Source: Pseudoalteromonas sp. EB27 (GTDB lineage Bacteria > Pseudomonadota > Gammaproteobacteria > Enterobacterales > Alteromonadaceae). From it: a stretch of 64,000 nucleotides of DNA. Numbering within the stretch: position 1 is the stretch's first letter; every line of letters begins with the position of its first letter. The position numbers and the translations under genes are program-made. Below the pieces are notes generated by a model. That model ran no database searches and was not told where the DNA came from. It was given only the letters and a program-made list of their open reading frames with translations. Location of the stretch: NCBI RefSeq assembly GCF_001974875.1, contig NZ_MTQD01000001.1:186001-250000 (forward strand). The letters are read 5' to 3'. Of this stretch, positions 42,549-50,840 are shown one piece after another.

Positions 42549-43751
42549 TTACTTTTTAGCCAATGCTGAAATTCTGCTTGAAAGCGAAAATAAACGAATA
42601 AAGCCTTCAGCGTGTGACTGGTCGTACACATCATCTTCGCCAAATGTAGCAAATGCTTCGCTGTATAAGCTATTTGGTGACTGCTTTTGAACTGCAGTTA
42701 CTTGGCCTTTGTATAGCTTAAGTACAACTTCACCTGTTGCCACTTTAGAAAGTGCTTCTGCACCGGCTAAAATAGAATCTTTAAGAGGTGTAAACCAACG
42801 GCCGTCGTATACTAAATGCGAAAACTCACCACCGAGTACTTCTTTCCACTTACGGCTTGCTTTATCAAGCACTAGCTCGTCAATGGCTTGAAGCGCTGCC
42901 ATAATGACTGTGCCGCCTGGGGTTTCGTAACAACCGCGTGACTTCATGCCAACTAAACGGTTTTCTACAATATCAACACGTCCAACACCATGAGGCGATG
43001 CAATATCGTTTAATTTAACTAAACAATCGTAAGGTTTAAGTTCTACGTCATTTACAGCAACCACTTCGCCTTCAACAACTTTTAATGTTACTAGTTCTGA
43101 TTTATCTGGTGCTTGCTCTGGAGAGTTAGTCCAAGTCCATACTTGTTCAGTTGGTTGACACCATGGGTCTTCAAGCTCACCACCTTCGTGCGAAATATGC
43201 CATGCGTTAGCGTCACGGCTATAAATTTTTGTAGCAGATGCTGAACACGGAATGTCACGCTCTGCTAAGTAATCAAGTAATGATTCACGGCTCGATAAGT
43301 CCCACTCACGCCATGGCGCAATTACTTTTAAATCAGGGGCAAGGGCCGCAAAACATGATTCAAAACGAACTTGGTCATTACCTTTACCAGTACAACCATG
43401 AGAAAGTGCATCAGCACCTACTTTACGCGCAATTTCAACTTGTGCTTTAGCAATAATTGGGCGCGCCATAGACGTACCTAATAAATAAGTGCCTTCGTAA
43501 ATTGAGCCTGTTTTAAGCGTTGGGTAAATGTAATCACTTACCATTTCATCTTTTAAGTCAACTACGTAACATTCAGATGCACCAGAGGCAATTGCTTTAG
43601 CTTCTACGCCTTCAAGTTCTTCAGCGCCTTGACCTACATCAGCAACAAACGCGATTACTTCACAGCCATAGTTTTCTTTTAACCATGGAACGATAGCCGA
43701 CGTATCAAGACCACCAGAATAGGCTAAAACGACTTTTTTAATTGAACTCAT
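42549..43751 (-). CDS. argG: Argininosuccinate synthase
   Basis: A 400-residue enzyme joining citrulline and aspartate with ATP. The PP-loop ATP-binding motif [11 protein letters not shown] lies at residues 9-19, [13 protein letters not shown] near 118, and SYSGDxxx-type contacts are replaced by the family's usual [13 protein letters not shown] near 183. Length is normal for the type I class. Its ATG overlaps the stop of argF by 4 bases (ATGA-type junction); argH follows after 51 bases. Confidence 0.97.
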   Translation of the reverse strand: MSSIKKVVLAYSGGLDTSAIVPWLKENYGCEVIAFVADVGQGAEELEGVEAKAIASGASECYVVDLKDEMVSDYIYPTLKTGSIYEGTYLLGTSMARPIIAKAQVEIARKVGADALSHGCTGKGNDQVRFESCFAALAPDLKVIAPWREWDLSSRESLLDYLAERDIPCSASATKIYSRDANAWHISHEGGELEDPWCQPTEQVWTWTNSPEQAPDKSELVTLKVVEGEVVAVNDVELKPYDCLVKLNDIASPHGVGRVDIVENRLVGMKSRGCYETPGGTVIMAALQAIDELVLDKASRKWKEVLGGEFSHLVYDGRWFTPLKDSILAGAEALSKVATGEVVLKLYKGQVTAVQKQSPNSLYSEAFATFGEDDVYDQSHAEGFIRLFSLSSRISALAKK

Positions 43752-44680
43752 AGGTGTTCCTTAACAAAATTTGGATTTAGTAATGTAACTAGCAGAGCAT
43801 TTTGCGCATGCATGCGATTCTCTGCTTGTTGAATAATTTTAGATGCTGGACCATCCATTACCTCAGAGGTAATTTCAAATTCACGGTGTGCCGGTTGGCA
43901 ATGTAATACCGTAGTCGCACCAGTTTGATCTAGCAATGCCTGATTTAATTGATAAGGCATGTATTTTTCTTTTACTTGCTCAAGCGGCGTTGTATCACCC
44001 ATTGATACCCATGTATCTGCGTATACGACATTTGCACCAACCGCAGCTTCAACTCTATCGCTCACCATAACTGATGCGCCATTCATTGCTGCAATTTGCT
44101 CAGCTTTCTTAAGTATTTGCGAATCTGGTGAACATCCTTTTGGGGTTACAGCAACAAAGTCAGTACCTAGCGTTGCAGCAAGTAACATCAATGAATGAGT
44201 CACGTTATTGCCCTCTCCTAAGTAAGCTACTTTAAGCTCACTTACATCACCATGTACTTCTTGAAGTGTTAAAAAATCAGCAAGAGCTTGGCAAGGGTGG
44301 TACAAGTCACATAAGCTATTAACTACAGGTACTGATGCATATTCACCTAACGTAGTTAATGTACTGTGTTGATTAACACGCGCTACAATACCGTCGGCCC
44401 AAGTAGAAATATTAAGTGCAAAATCTTTAATTGATTCGCGTGCACCCATAGCACCATTTTGCTGATCTAAATAAACAGCATGGCCGCCAAGGCGATTAAT
44501 GCCTATATCAAATGATAAACGTGTACGTAAACTTTGCTTTTCAAACAATGTTACGATTGATTTTCCTGATAATACTTGGCTGTATTTTTCTGGCTTTGCT
44601 TTAATATCGCGCGCTAACTTTAATAAATTAAGTGCGCCTTCTTTGTCTAACTCTAAACCCGTTAAAAAATTCTCAAACAT
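43748..44680 (-). CDS. argF: Ornithine carbamoyltransferase
   Basis: A 310-residue enzyme making citrulline. Carbamoyl-phosphate contacts are seen in [10 protein letters not shown] (near 50) and [10 protein letters not shown] (near 130); the C-terminal motif is HCQPAHR, with Gln where E. coli has Leu, a variant I associate with Shewanella-type ArgF. ATG 44680 is chosen over the upstream frame start because AGG lies seven bases before it and the peptide opens MFENFLTG as in relatives. Its 3' end overlaps argG by 4 bases; argB ends seven bases upstream. Confidence 0.94.
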   Translation of the reverse strand: MFENFLTGLELDKEGALNLLKLARDIKAKPEKYSQVLSGKSIVTLFEKQSLRTRLSFDIGINRLGGHAVYLDQQNGAMGARESIKDFALNISTWADGIVARVNQHSTLTTLGEYASVPVVNSLCDLYHPCQALADFLTLQEVHGDVSELKVAYLGEGNNVTHSLMLLAATLGTDFVAVTPKGCSPDSQILKKAEQIAAMNGASVMVSDRVEAAVGANVVYADTWVSMGDTTPLEQVKEKYMPYQLNQALLDQTGATTVLHCQPAHREFEITSEVMDGPASKIIQQAENRMHAQNALLVTLLNPNFVKEHL

Positions 44681-44687
44681 AATAAAC

Positions 44688-45455
44688 CTATGGTGTAATC
44701 TTTGTTCCGACATGCTCACCTTGTAACAGAGCAGTTAAGTTTTCTGGCTTTTGCCAGCTGGAAATATACACACCGCGTCGTAAGTGTTGGGCAGCGTGAA
44801 GACTGGTCTTAACTTTGACCTCCATCCCGCCCACAATTACTCCATCTGTAATTAAAGTATCAATGTGTTTTGTGTCAAGTTGATGTAACGGCTGTTTATT
44901 TGCATCAAGTACCGCTTCTACATCTGTCATAAAAATAAGTTCTGCATTTAAATTACTAGCAATAGCCGCTGCAGCTTCATCTGCATTTACGTTATACCAA
45001 AGCCCTTGTTCATCAAAGCCGATAGAGCTAACAATAGGTAAACGACCTATTTTAAGTAAATCACTAATTATAGAATCGTCGTTGCTTTTGCACTTACCTA
45101 CTAAGCAAAGCGCTTTTAGCTTTTGAGTGGCAGTAACACCTGCCTCAAAAAGGCTTAAGCCAACAGGTTTATGCCCTGCATTAATCGCTTGAGTCATTAA
45201 TTGTTTATTAGCACAACCTGCAAGTGCCCCAACTATATAAGGCATTTGCTCTGCTGGACTAATACGTAAGCCTTGGTGTTTAGCACTAGCAAAACCGGCT
45301 TGCTTTAGCCATGTATCAACTAAAGAGCCACCACCGTGCACAATGACAAACTCATTATTTTTTTGCTCATTGAGTACATCAAATAACGCTTTTGCTGCAT
45401 TTTCTGTATTAAGTACTGCACCACCGAGTTTAATAACCCACGTTTTTTTACTCAT
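44688..45455 (-). CDS. argB: N-acetylglutamate kinase
   Basis: A 255-residue amino-acid kinase-fold enzyme, second step of arginine synthesis. The phosphate-binding motifs WVIKLGGAVL (residues 6-15) and VIVHGGGSLVD (near 38) are present, with an ATP-site loop around IFMTDVEAVLDANKQPL. The short form lacks the N-terminal helix used for arginine feedback in hexameric enzymes, so control is probably transcriptional. It begins one base after the argC stop and is followed by argF. Confidence 0.95.
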   Translation of the reverse strand: MSKKTWVIKLGGAVLNTENAAKALFDVLNEQKNNEFVIVHGGGSLVDTWLKQAGFASAKHQGLRISPAEQMPYIVGALAGCANKQLMTQAINAGHKPVGLSLFEAGVTATQKLKALCLVGKCKSNDDSIISDLLKIGRLPIVSSIGFDEQGLWYNVNADEAAAAIASNLNAELIFMTDVEAVLDANKQPLHQLDTKHIDTLITDGVIVGGMEVKVKTSLHAAQHLRRGVYISSWQKPENLTALLQGEHVGTKITP

Positions 45456-46466
45456 TTAAAAGGCCCCTTTTAAGCCGGTCGTGTGCTCTAAATTCATAGA
45501 AATATTAATACATTGCAAAGCTTGACCAGCAGCACCTTTTAATAAGTTATCAATCGCAGACATTACAATTAACTGCGTGCCTTGTTGTTGCCAACCAATA
45601 TCAACAAATGGCTGCTTAGCTACACCTTTAATTGAAGGTATTTTATTTCCTAACAAACGAATTAATGGCTCGTTAGCAAGTACTTGATAAGCCGATGCAA
45701 CGTTTTCCTTGGTAACGCCTGGCTTAAGTTGTACATAAATAGTTTCTAAAATACCGCGCGGGAAATTACCTAAATGCGGTGTAAATAACACTTTGTGGCC
45801 AAGGTGTTGTTCAATTTCAGGACCGTGGCGGTGGTTAAACAAACCATAGGGTGCAAGCGATACCTCACAAAAATGTGTTCCTACACTCGCTTTACGCCCG
45901 GCACCCGTAACACCCGATACGGCATTAATAATAATACTTTCGCTGCTCAATAAGCCTGCTTTTTTAAGCGGTTTAAGTGCATTAAGTGCGGCAGTTGGGT
46001 AACAGCCTGCAACAGCAATTAGCTTTGCGTTAGCTATAGCATCACTGTTCCACTCTGCTAAACCGTAAGCCGCTTCATTTAAAAGCTCTGGGTGTTGATG
46101 CTCAAAACCATAGTAAGTAACGTAATCATCATTACTTGCTAGGCGATAACCACCAGACAAATCAAATACTTTTTTACCCATAGCTAAAAATTGAGGCGCT
46201 AAATCAACACTTACTTTGTGATCGGTACATAAACATACATAGTCAGCATCATTTTGAATGTCATCAAAAGCTGATGCACTAAGAGGAAGTAAAGGATAAT
46301 CTAGTAAACCAAGGTGCTCTGGATATAAATCACTTAGTAATTTATTTTTATCTAAGCTACCCTCAGATACATAACAGCCTGTTAAGGTAAGGTTTGGATG
46401 ATTAGCAACTAAGCTTGCTAACTCTGCGCCGCTGTAACCGCTTGCGCCAATAATAACTACATTCAT
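45456..46466 (-). CDS. argC: N-acetyl-gamma-glutamyl-phosphate reductase
   Basis: A 336-residue NADPH-dependent reductase for the third step of arginine synthesis. The nucleotide-binding motif GASGYSGAEL is at residues 7-16 and the catalytic cysteine lies in VAGCYPTAALNAL near 155, with HRHGPEIEQHL further on. It is the first gene of the argCBFGH(A) operon and faces argE across a 224-base regulatory gap that contains an ARG box. Confidence 0.97.
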   Translation of the reverse strand: MNVVIIGASGYSGAELASLVANHPNLTLTGCYVSEGSLDKNKLLSDLYPEHLGLLDYPLLPLSASAFDDIQNDADYVCLCTDHKVSVDLAPQFLAMGKKVFDLSGGYRLASNDDYVTYYGFEHQHPELLNEAAYGLAEWNSDAIANAKLIAVAGCYPTAALNALKPLKKAGLLSSESIIINAVSGVTGAGRKASVGTHFCEVSLAPYGLFNHRHGPEIEQHLGHKVLFTPHLGNFPRGILETIYVQLKPGVTKENVASAYQVLANEPLIRLLGNKIPSIKGVAKQPFVDIGWQQQGTQLIVMSAIDNLLKGAAGQALQCINISMNLEHTTGLKGAF

Positions 46467-46616
46467 TGATTACTCGTTATTTTTAAATTTACTGCTAAAT
46501 ATATATGTTGTTCGCTTAAACTAGCTAAAACGCTAAATTAAGACTTAATTTAATGAATTTGTAGATTATCGTCGCATTATTTTCATAGCTTTACTTTAAT
46601 ATATTTATGCTTAAAA

Positions 46617-46634
46617 AGTGAATTGATATTCATC
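46617..46634. promoter_or_regulatory. ARG box (ArgR operator)
   Basis: The core TGAATTGATATTCA fits the ArgR half-site pattern TGAAT-N4-ATTCA exactly. It lies between the divergent argC and argE genes and overlaps the argE -35 element. A weaker A/T-rich match follows a few bases to the right, as in the usual paired boxes. Confidence 0.85.
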
Positions 46635-46651
46635 ATAAATACTTTTATATT
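46623..46651 (+). promoter_or_regulatory. argE: Predicted sigma-70 promoter of argE
   Basis: TTGATA and TATATT are separated by 17 bases, 40 bases before the argE ATG. The -35 hexamer lies inside the ARG box, so ArgR bound with arginine should block RNA polymerase directly. Confidence 0.65.
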
Positions 46652-46690
46652 GTTATGCAATTAAATTGAATAATAATTTTGGATTTTTTT

Positions 46691-47851
46691 ATGCCTTTGC
46701 CTTCGTTTATTTCTATGTATCAACAATTGATTGCAGCCCCTTCTATTAGCGCAATTGAAGACAACCTGTGTATGAGCAATAAAAACGTAATCGAACTCCT
46801 TGCAAACTGGTGTGAAACACTTGGTTTTACGTGTGAAATTATTGAACTAGAAGGTGGTAAGGGCCGCTTTAATTTATTAGCAAAACGCGGGAAAGGCGAT
46901 GGCGGATTAATGCTTGCGGGCCACACTGATACAGTGCCTTTTGATGACAGCCGCTGGAACCACAATCCGTTTAAACTTACCGAACTCGACAATAAATTGT
47001 ACGGGCTAGGAAGCATTGATATGAAAGGCTTTTTTGCTTTTGTATTACATGCGATTAGTGAGCTTGATGAAAAGCAGCAAACTCAACCTATTTTAATACT
47101 CGCCACTGCCGATGAAGAAACAACTATGGCAGGTGCACAGCAAATATGTAAGCACCCTAATTTAAAACCTGCGCGCTGTATAATTGGCGAACCTACTGAT
47201 ATGACTCCAGTATTTATGCACAAGGGCCATATGAGTACAGCAATAAGAGTAGTTGGTCGCTCTGGGCATAGCTCAGATCCCGAACGTGGCCTTAACGCCA
47301 TTGAAGTAATGCATAAAGTGATTACAAAATTGATGTTCTTAAAAGAGCAACTAAAGCATAAGTATTCAATAAATCACTTTGAAATTCCTTATCCAACATT
47401 AAATTTAGGTAATATTCATGGTGGCGATAACGCGAATAGAATTTGTGGTTGCTGTGAAATGCATATAGATATGCGCCCATTACCGGGTTTAAGCATTAAA
47501 GAACTACAAGCATTAGTACACGATGCAACGAAAGAAATTAATGATCAATACCCTAACGCTGTGAGTGTTATTGATTTACACGAACCCATTCCGGCATTTA
47601 GTGGCAGCACCGACAGTGCTTTAGTAAAAATGGCTGAAAAAATAGCGGGGCAAAAAGCGGTCGCGGTAAATTACTGTACTGAAGCTCCTTTTATACAACA
47701 ACTTGGCTGTGAAACAATTGTAATGGGTCCCGGCTCAATTAACCAAGCGCATCAACCTGATGAATTTTTAGCGATGGAAAAAATAAAACCATCACAACAA
47801 ATAATCACCGATATTATTAAAGCTAATTGCTTTAGCTATCAGGGTCACTAG
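46691..47851 (+). CDS. argE: Acetylornithine deacetylase
   Basis: A 386-residue M20-family metallohydrolase releasing ornithine from N-acetylornithine. Metal ligands are in [10 protein letters not shown] (near 78), [12 protein letters not shown] (near 108) and the Glu pair of [11 protein letters not shown] (near 140); [16 protein letters not shown] is the dimerisation-domain signature. ATG 46691 is preferred over an in-frame TTG at 46679 because TGGA lies seven bases before it. It is transcribed away from argC and ends at a palindromic terminator. Confidence 0.95.
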   Translation: MPLPSFISMYQQLIAAPSISAIEDNLCMSNKNVIELLANWCETLGFTCEIIELEGGKGRFNLLAKRGKGDGGLMLAGHTDTVPFDDSRWNHNPFKLTELDNKLYGLGSIDMKGFFAFVLHAISELDEKQQTQPILILATADEETTMAGAQQICKHPNLKPARCIIGEPTDMTPVFMHKGHMSTAIRVVGRSGHSSDPERGLNAIEVMHKVITKLMFLKEQLKHKYSINHFEIPYPTLNLGNIHGGDNANRICGCCEMHIDMRPLPGLSIKELQALVHDATKEINDQYPNAVSVIDLHEPIPAFSGSTDSALVKMAEKIAGQKAVAVNYCTEAPFIQQLGCETIVMGPGSINQAHQPDEFLAMEKIKPSQQIITDIIKANCFSYQGH

Positions 47852-47870
47852 CTGCTTATAACAACACAAA

Positions 47871-47900
47871 TAATAAAGGCGCCAATTGGCGCCTTTATTA
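47871..47900. terminator. Palindromic terminator after argE
   Basis: A perfect 30-base palindrome with a GGCGCC core on both sides of AATT and TAAA/TTTA ends. It lies 20 bases past the argE stop; the T-run is short (TTTATTA). Confidence 0.75.
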
Positions 47901-47904
47901 GATA

Positions 47905-48066
47905 ATACCAATTCCATTAAGTATGTGATCTAAATTTTACGCCGAAAAAACAATTCAGTTCTAGGCGTAAATTGATGTAAATGGTTGTTCCCTTTGCGAA
48001 ATTTACAACAAAGAAATGGGTTGTTTTAGCAAGTAAAATAGATCAGCTATTTATTGGAGTTGGTAT
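47905..48066. repeat. 162-base inverted-terminal-repeat element (MITE-like)
   Basis: The left end ATACCAATTCCATTA and the inverted right end ATACCAACTCCAATA match at 13 of 15 positions. A second inverted pair lies inside: GATCTAAATTTTAC (47927-47940) against GTAAAATAGATC (48033-48044). Between them are two small hairpins (ACGCC/GGCGT and CAAC/GTTG around AAAGAAATGG). It encodes nothing of length. Such elements recur in Shewanella and Pseudoalteromonas intergenic space; this one lies between argE and a gene on the other strand. No target-site duplication is clear. Confidence 0.8.
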
Positions 48067-48082
48067 AATTAAATACTAATAT

Positions 48083-49015
48083 TTAATCACCTTTAACTTC
48101 TAAATTAATAAACTTAACTAGCTCTTCAGGTTGCCCTACTAGCATCATAACTTGTTGATTAATTTCCATCATGGTTTTACCTTCAGGTAGCTTTGCAGAT
48201 ACGCTAAATGAATTTAAACCTTTAGCAAAGCTAGTTAAAGCTGCGGCTATGTCTTCAGTAACAGGCGCTTGTTGCAACTGTTGCTCTAGCGTCATTTCCA
48301 TCTGCTCAAGCGTCATACCTTGCTTTTCAAGCTCGCTTGATAATAAATCTTTTAGCTTACCTTGATTATTTAAAACAAAGCTAACATTACGTGGCTCTAA
48401 CTTACTCATTGCTTGCATAACAAGTGTTTGCTGCTGTAACTCTTGCTCGTAAGTAAGTGGCTGGTTACCCGCTTCTTGCTGTGCTTTACTAATCGCCAAT
48501 GAAGCATCCATTAATGCTTTTGAATTAGCCAAGCCCATATCCATGTTAAAACTAACAATGTCTTTTGCATCAAGCTTAACCACAACATCACTGTTGCCAG
48601 ACTCTTCATCGTAATCAAGTGATGAATGTAAATCGTAACTTGCCGACGCTAGCATTTCGTTTGTATCTGCAGGTAATTTTGAAACAAAATCTTTATCAAA
48701 CTGAAAGCTTTTTACATCAAATGATGTATGCGGTGATATTTTATCTGGCTCGTAACCAGTTATTTCAATGCTTTGAATATTAGCAACATTGTCACCCTCA
48801 GGGCTTATTACTTCCATGTTTGTTATTTCTACGCTTTTTGAAATAACACTTGCCGATAAACCAGCGTATTTAAATGTAGCGCCAGTTTGATCGCTTACTA
48901 AAGCAAGTTGCTTATCTACTTCTGCACGCACTTCTTGTGTAGCTACATAATTTGCATAGCTCACGCCACCAACGCCCGCAGCTACAATTGCTGCAACTAT
49001 TACTAACTTTTTCAT
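48083..49015 (-). CDS. Uncharacterised exported or membrane-anchored protein
   Basis: A 310-residue protein with an N-terminal hydrophobic helix (VIVAAIVAAGVGGVSYANYV) that may be an uncleaved anchor or a signal peptide. The body mixes beta stretches (KSVEITNMEVISP, VVVKLDAKDIVSFNMDM) with a Gln/Glu/Met-rich helical part (EQMEMTLEQQLQQ). The start resembles YdgA/DUF945 proteins, but it is shorter and I cannot place it in that family. It has no cysteines. It lies 75 bases downstream of radA on the same strand. Confidence 0.65.
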   Translation of the reverse strand: MKKLVIVAAIVAAGVGGVSYANYVATQEVRAEVDKQLALVSDQTGATFKYAGLSASVISKSVEITNMEVISPEGDNVANIQSIEITGYEPDKISPHTSFDVKSFQFDKDFVSKLPADTNEMLASASYDLHSSLDYDEESGNSDVVVKLDAKDIVSFNMDMGLANSKALMDASLAISKAQQEAGNQPLTYEQELQQQTLVMQAMSKLEPRNVSFVLNNQGKLKDLLSSELEKQGMTLEQMEMTLEQQLQQAPVTEDIAAALTSFAKGLNSFSVSAKLPEGKTMMEINQQVMMLVGQPEELVKFINLEVKGD

Positions 49016-49090
49016 GTTATTTCCTTATTCTATTCTTTGTGTAAACCGAGTTTTCTTAAGAGTAACATTACACATTAACACCCGTAAGTG

Positions 49091-50476
49091 TTAATTAATT
49101 AAACTAAGCAACTCATGTACTGTTTTAACTGGCGTAATTTTAGCACCAAGCCCTTCCATTGATTTATGATAATTACGAAATGGAATATATATTTCAGTAA
49201 AACCATGTTGTGCAGCTTCCTTAACACGTGGTACACCACTGTCGATTGGGCGTACATCGCCGTTTAAGCTAAGCTCACCCATAATACACGTGGTACGAGG
49301 TACAACAAATTCGTTTAAGCTACTAAGTAATGCGGTAACCAATGCTAAATCAATACACGTTTCTGTTTCATCAATTCTTAAGCCGCCAACAATATTAAAA
49401 AAAGTATCGTGAAATATTTTAGTTTTAGTGTGTTTGCGTAATATACCAGTCAGCATTTTTATACGGTTCATATTTAAACCAACACAAACACGCTGCGGAA
49501 ATTCTGCCTCGGTTTCGGTCGTTAAACACTGAATTTCGAGCAATAAATTACGATTGCCTTTACGAATACAGGTAATTGTAGACCCTGGTGAATCGGTTGT
49601 AGAACCCGATAAAAATATTTCGCTTGGATTATCCACGCTCAACATCCCACGTTCACACATTTTAAAAATGCCCACAGTATCAATATCACCAAAGCGGTTT
49701 TTATTTGCCCTAAGGGTTCGAATTTGCCCATCATTGGTATCTATGTGTAAAAGCGCATCGACAATATGTACGAGTGTTTGAGGGCCTGCTATTTCGTTAT
49801 TTTTATTTACGTGAGCAATAATGAACATGGTTACATCATTTTGCTTACAGTACTGAGTTAATGCTTGGGCGGCGCTTTTTACTTGCGAAGGCGAACCTGG
49901 GCTACCATTTGCCGTATCGGTTACAACAGCTTGAATAGAGTCAATAACAGCAAACTTAATTTTATTTTTCTCGAGCTCTTCGATGATGGTTTCAACGCTC
50001 GTTTCTGAAAGTAAATAAAGCTCGTCCGGGTTATAGTTTAACTTTAAACGATTTACCCTGTTTTTAAACTGCGATAAAGATTCTTCTGCCGTACAGTAAA
50101 GTGATGGCATACGTTGTGACATTCTCGCCACTAAGTCAGATAGCAAAGTTGTCTTACCCGCCCCCGGATCGCCCGAAATTATATTAACAGAGCCAGTAGT
50201 CACCCCGCCGCTTAGTACGCGATCAAGCTCGCCGATTTCAGTTAGCTGCTTTTCAGCCTCTGATGTAGCAATATCATTGATTTTTTTAGAACCACCACCA
50301 ACACCACCAGCATAACCACCAACGTTTGATCGTATTGATGCTTTTTTACTATGCCCTGCTGAAGGCTTAAATTCCGCTAATGTGTTCCACGCACCGCAGC
50401 GACATTGACCCTGCCAACGTTGATAGTTCATGCCACATTCGGTACAAACAAATTCTACTTTTGCCGCTTTAGCCAT
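49091..50476 (-). CDS. radA: DNA repair protein RadA
   Basis: A 461-residue RecA-like branch-migration ATPase. It carries the N-terminal zinc finger (Cys 11, 14, 25, 27: CTEC...CRCGAW), a Walker A motif GDPGAGKTTLL near 107, the RadA-specific KNRFG motif near 262, and a C-terminal Lon-protease-like domain (IDLALVTALLSSL, GELSLNGDVRP). It helps recombination by extending heteroduplex DNA from D-loops. Length is the usual 455-460. A single gene. Confidence 0.97.
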   Translation of the reverse strand: MAKAAKVEFVCTECGMNYQRWQGQCRCGAWNTLAEFKPSAGHSKKASIRSNVGGYAGGVGGGSKKINDIATSEAEKQLTEIGELDRVLSGGVTTGSVNIISGDPGAGKTTLLSDLVARMSQRMPSLYCTAEESLSQFKNRVNRLKLNYNPDELYLLSETSVETIIEELEKNKIKFAVIDSIQAVVTDTANGSPGSPSQVKSAAQALTQYCKQNDVTMFIIAHVNKNNEIAGPQTLVHIVDALLHIDTNDGQIRTLRANKNRFGDIDTVGIFKMCERGMLSVDNPSEIFLSGSTTDSPGSTITCIRKGNRNLLLEIQCLTTETEAEFPQRVCVGLNMNRIKMLTGILRKHTKTKIFHDTFFNIVGGLRIDETETCIDLALVTALLSSLNEFVVPRTTCIMGELSLNGDVRPIDSGVPRVKEAAQHGFTEIYIPFRNYHKSMEGLGAKITPVKTVHELLSLIN

Positions 50477-50840
50477 TGATAACTTTACCTACTATTCTTT
50501 AAATTAAAAAAATTCTTACTATTAGGCGCTTATTTTGCCATTTCAGGCATTTACTTAGCAACAAACTCTTGCCTGCTTAAAAATCTAGCGTCACAATCAA
50601 TAAATACACATGGTGTTTCTTTTTAGCTATAATTTAGGGCATACTTTTTGCTTTGTAATAGTTTAAAGTAACTTGCCAATAAAATGGCAAATAACACATA
50701 CATAACAAGAGCTAAACAGTAGTAACTCAAATAATTGTACCTATATTAATAACATAGCGCGATTTAACGTTTATTGAACTTCTAATAAATGGACTTAACA
50801 GTATACCTACTTTTTCAATTAGACGGTGATGGTTTTATAA
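50477..50840. other. AT-rich intergenic region between radA and the PilZ gene
   Basis: A 364-base gap between two divergent genes. It holds short local palindromes such as TTGCCATT near 50700 but no ORF, RNA gene or strong terminator. It presumably contains both promoters; none could be assigned with confidence. Confidence 0.5.
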
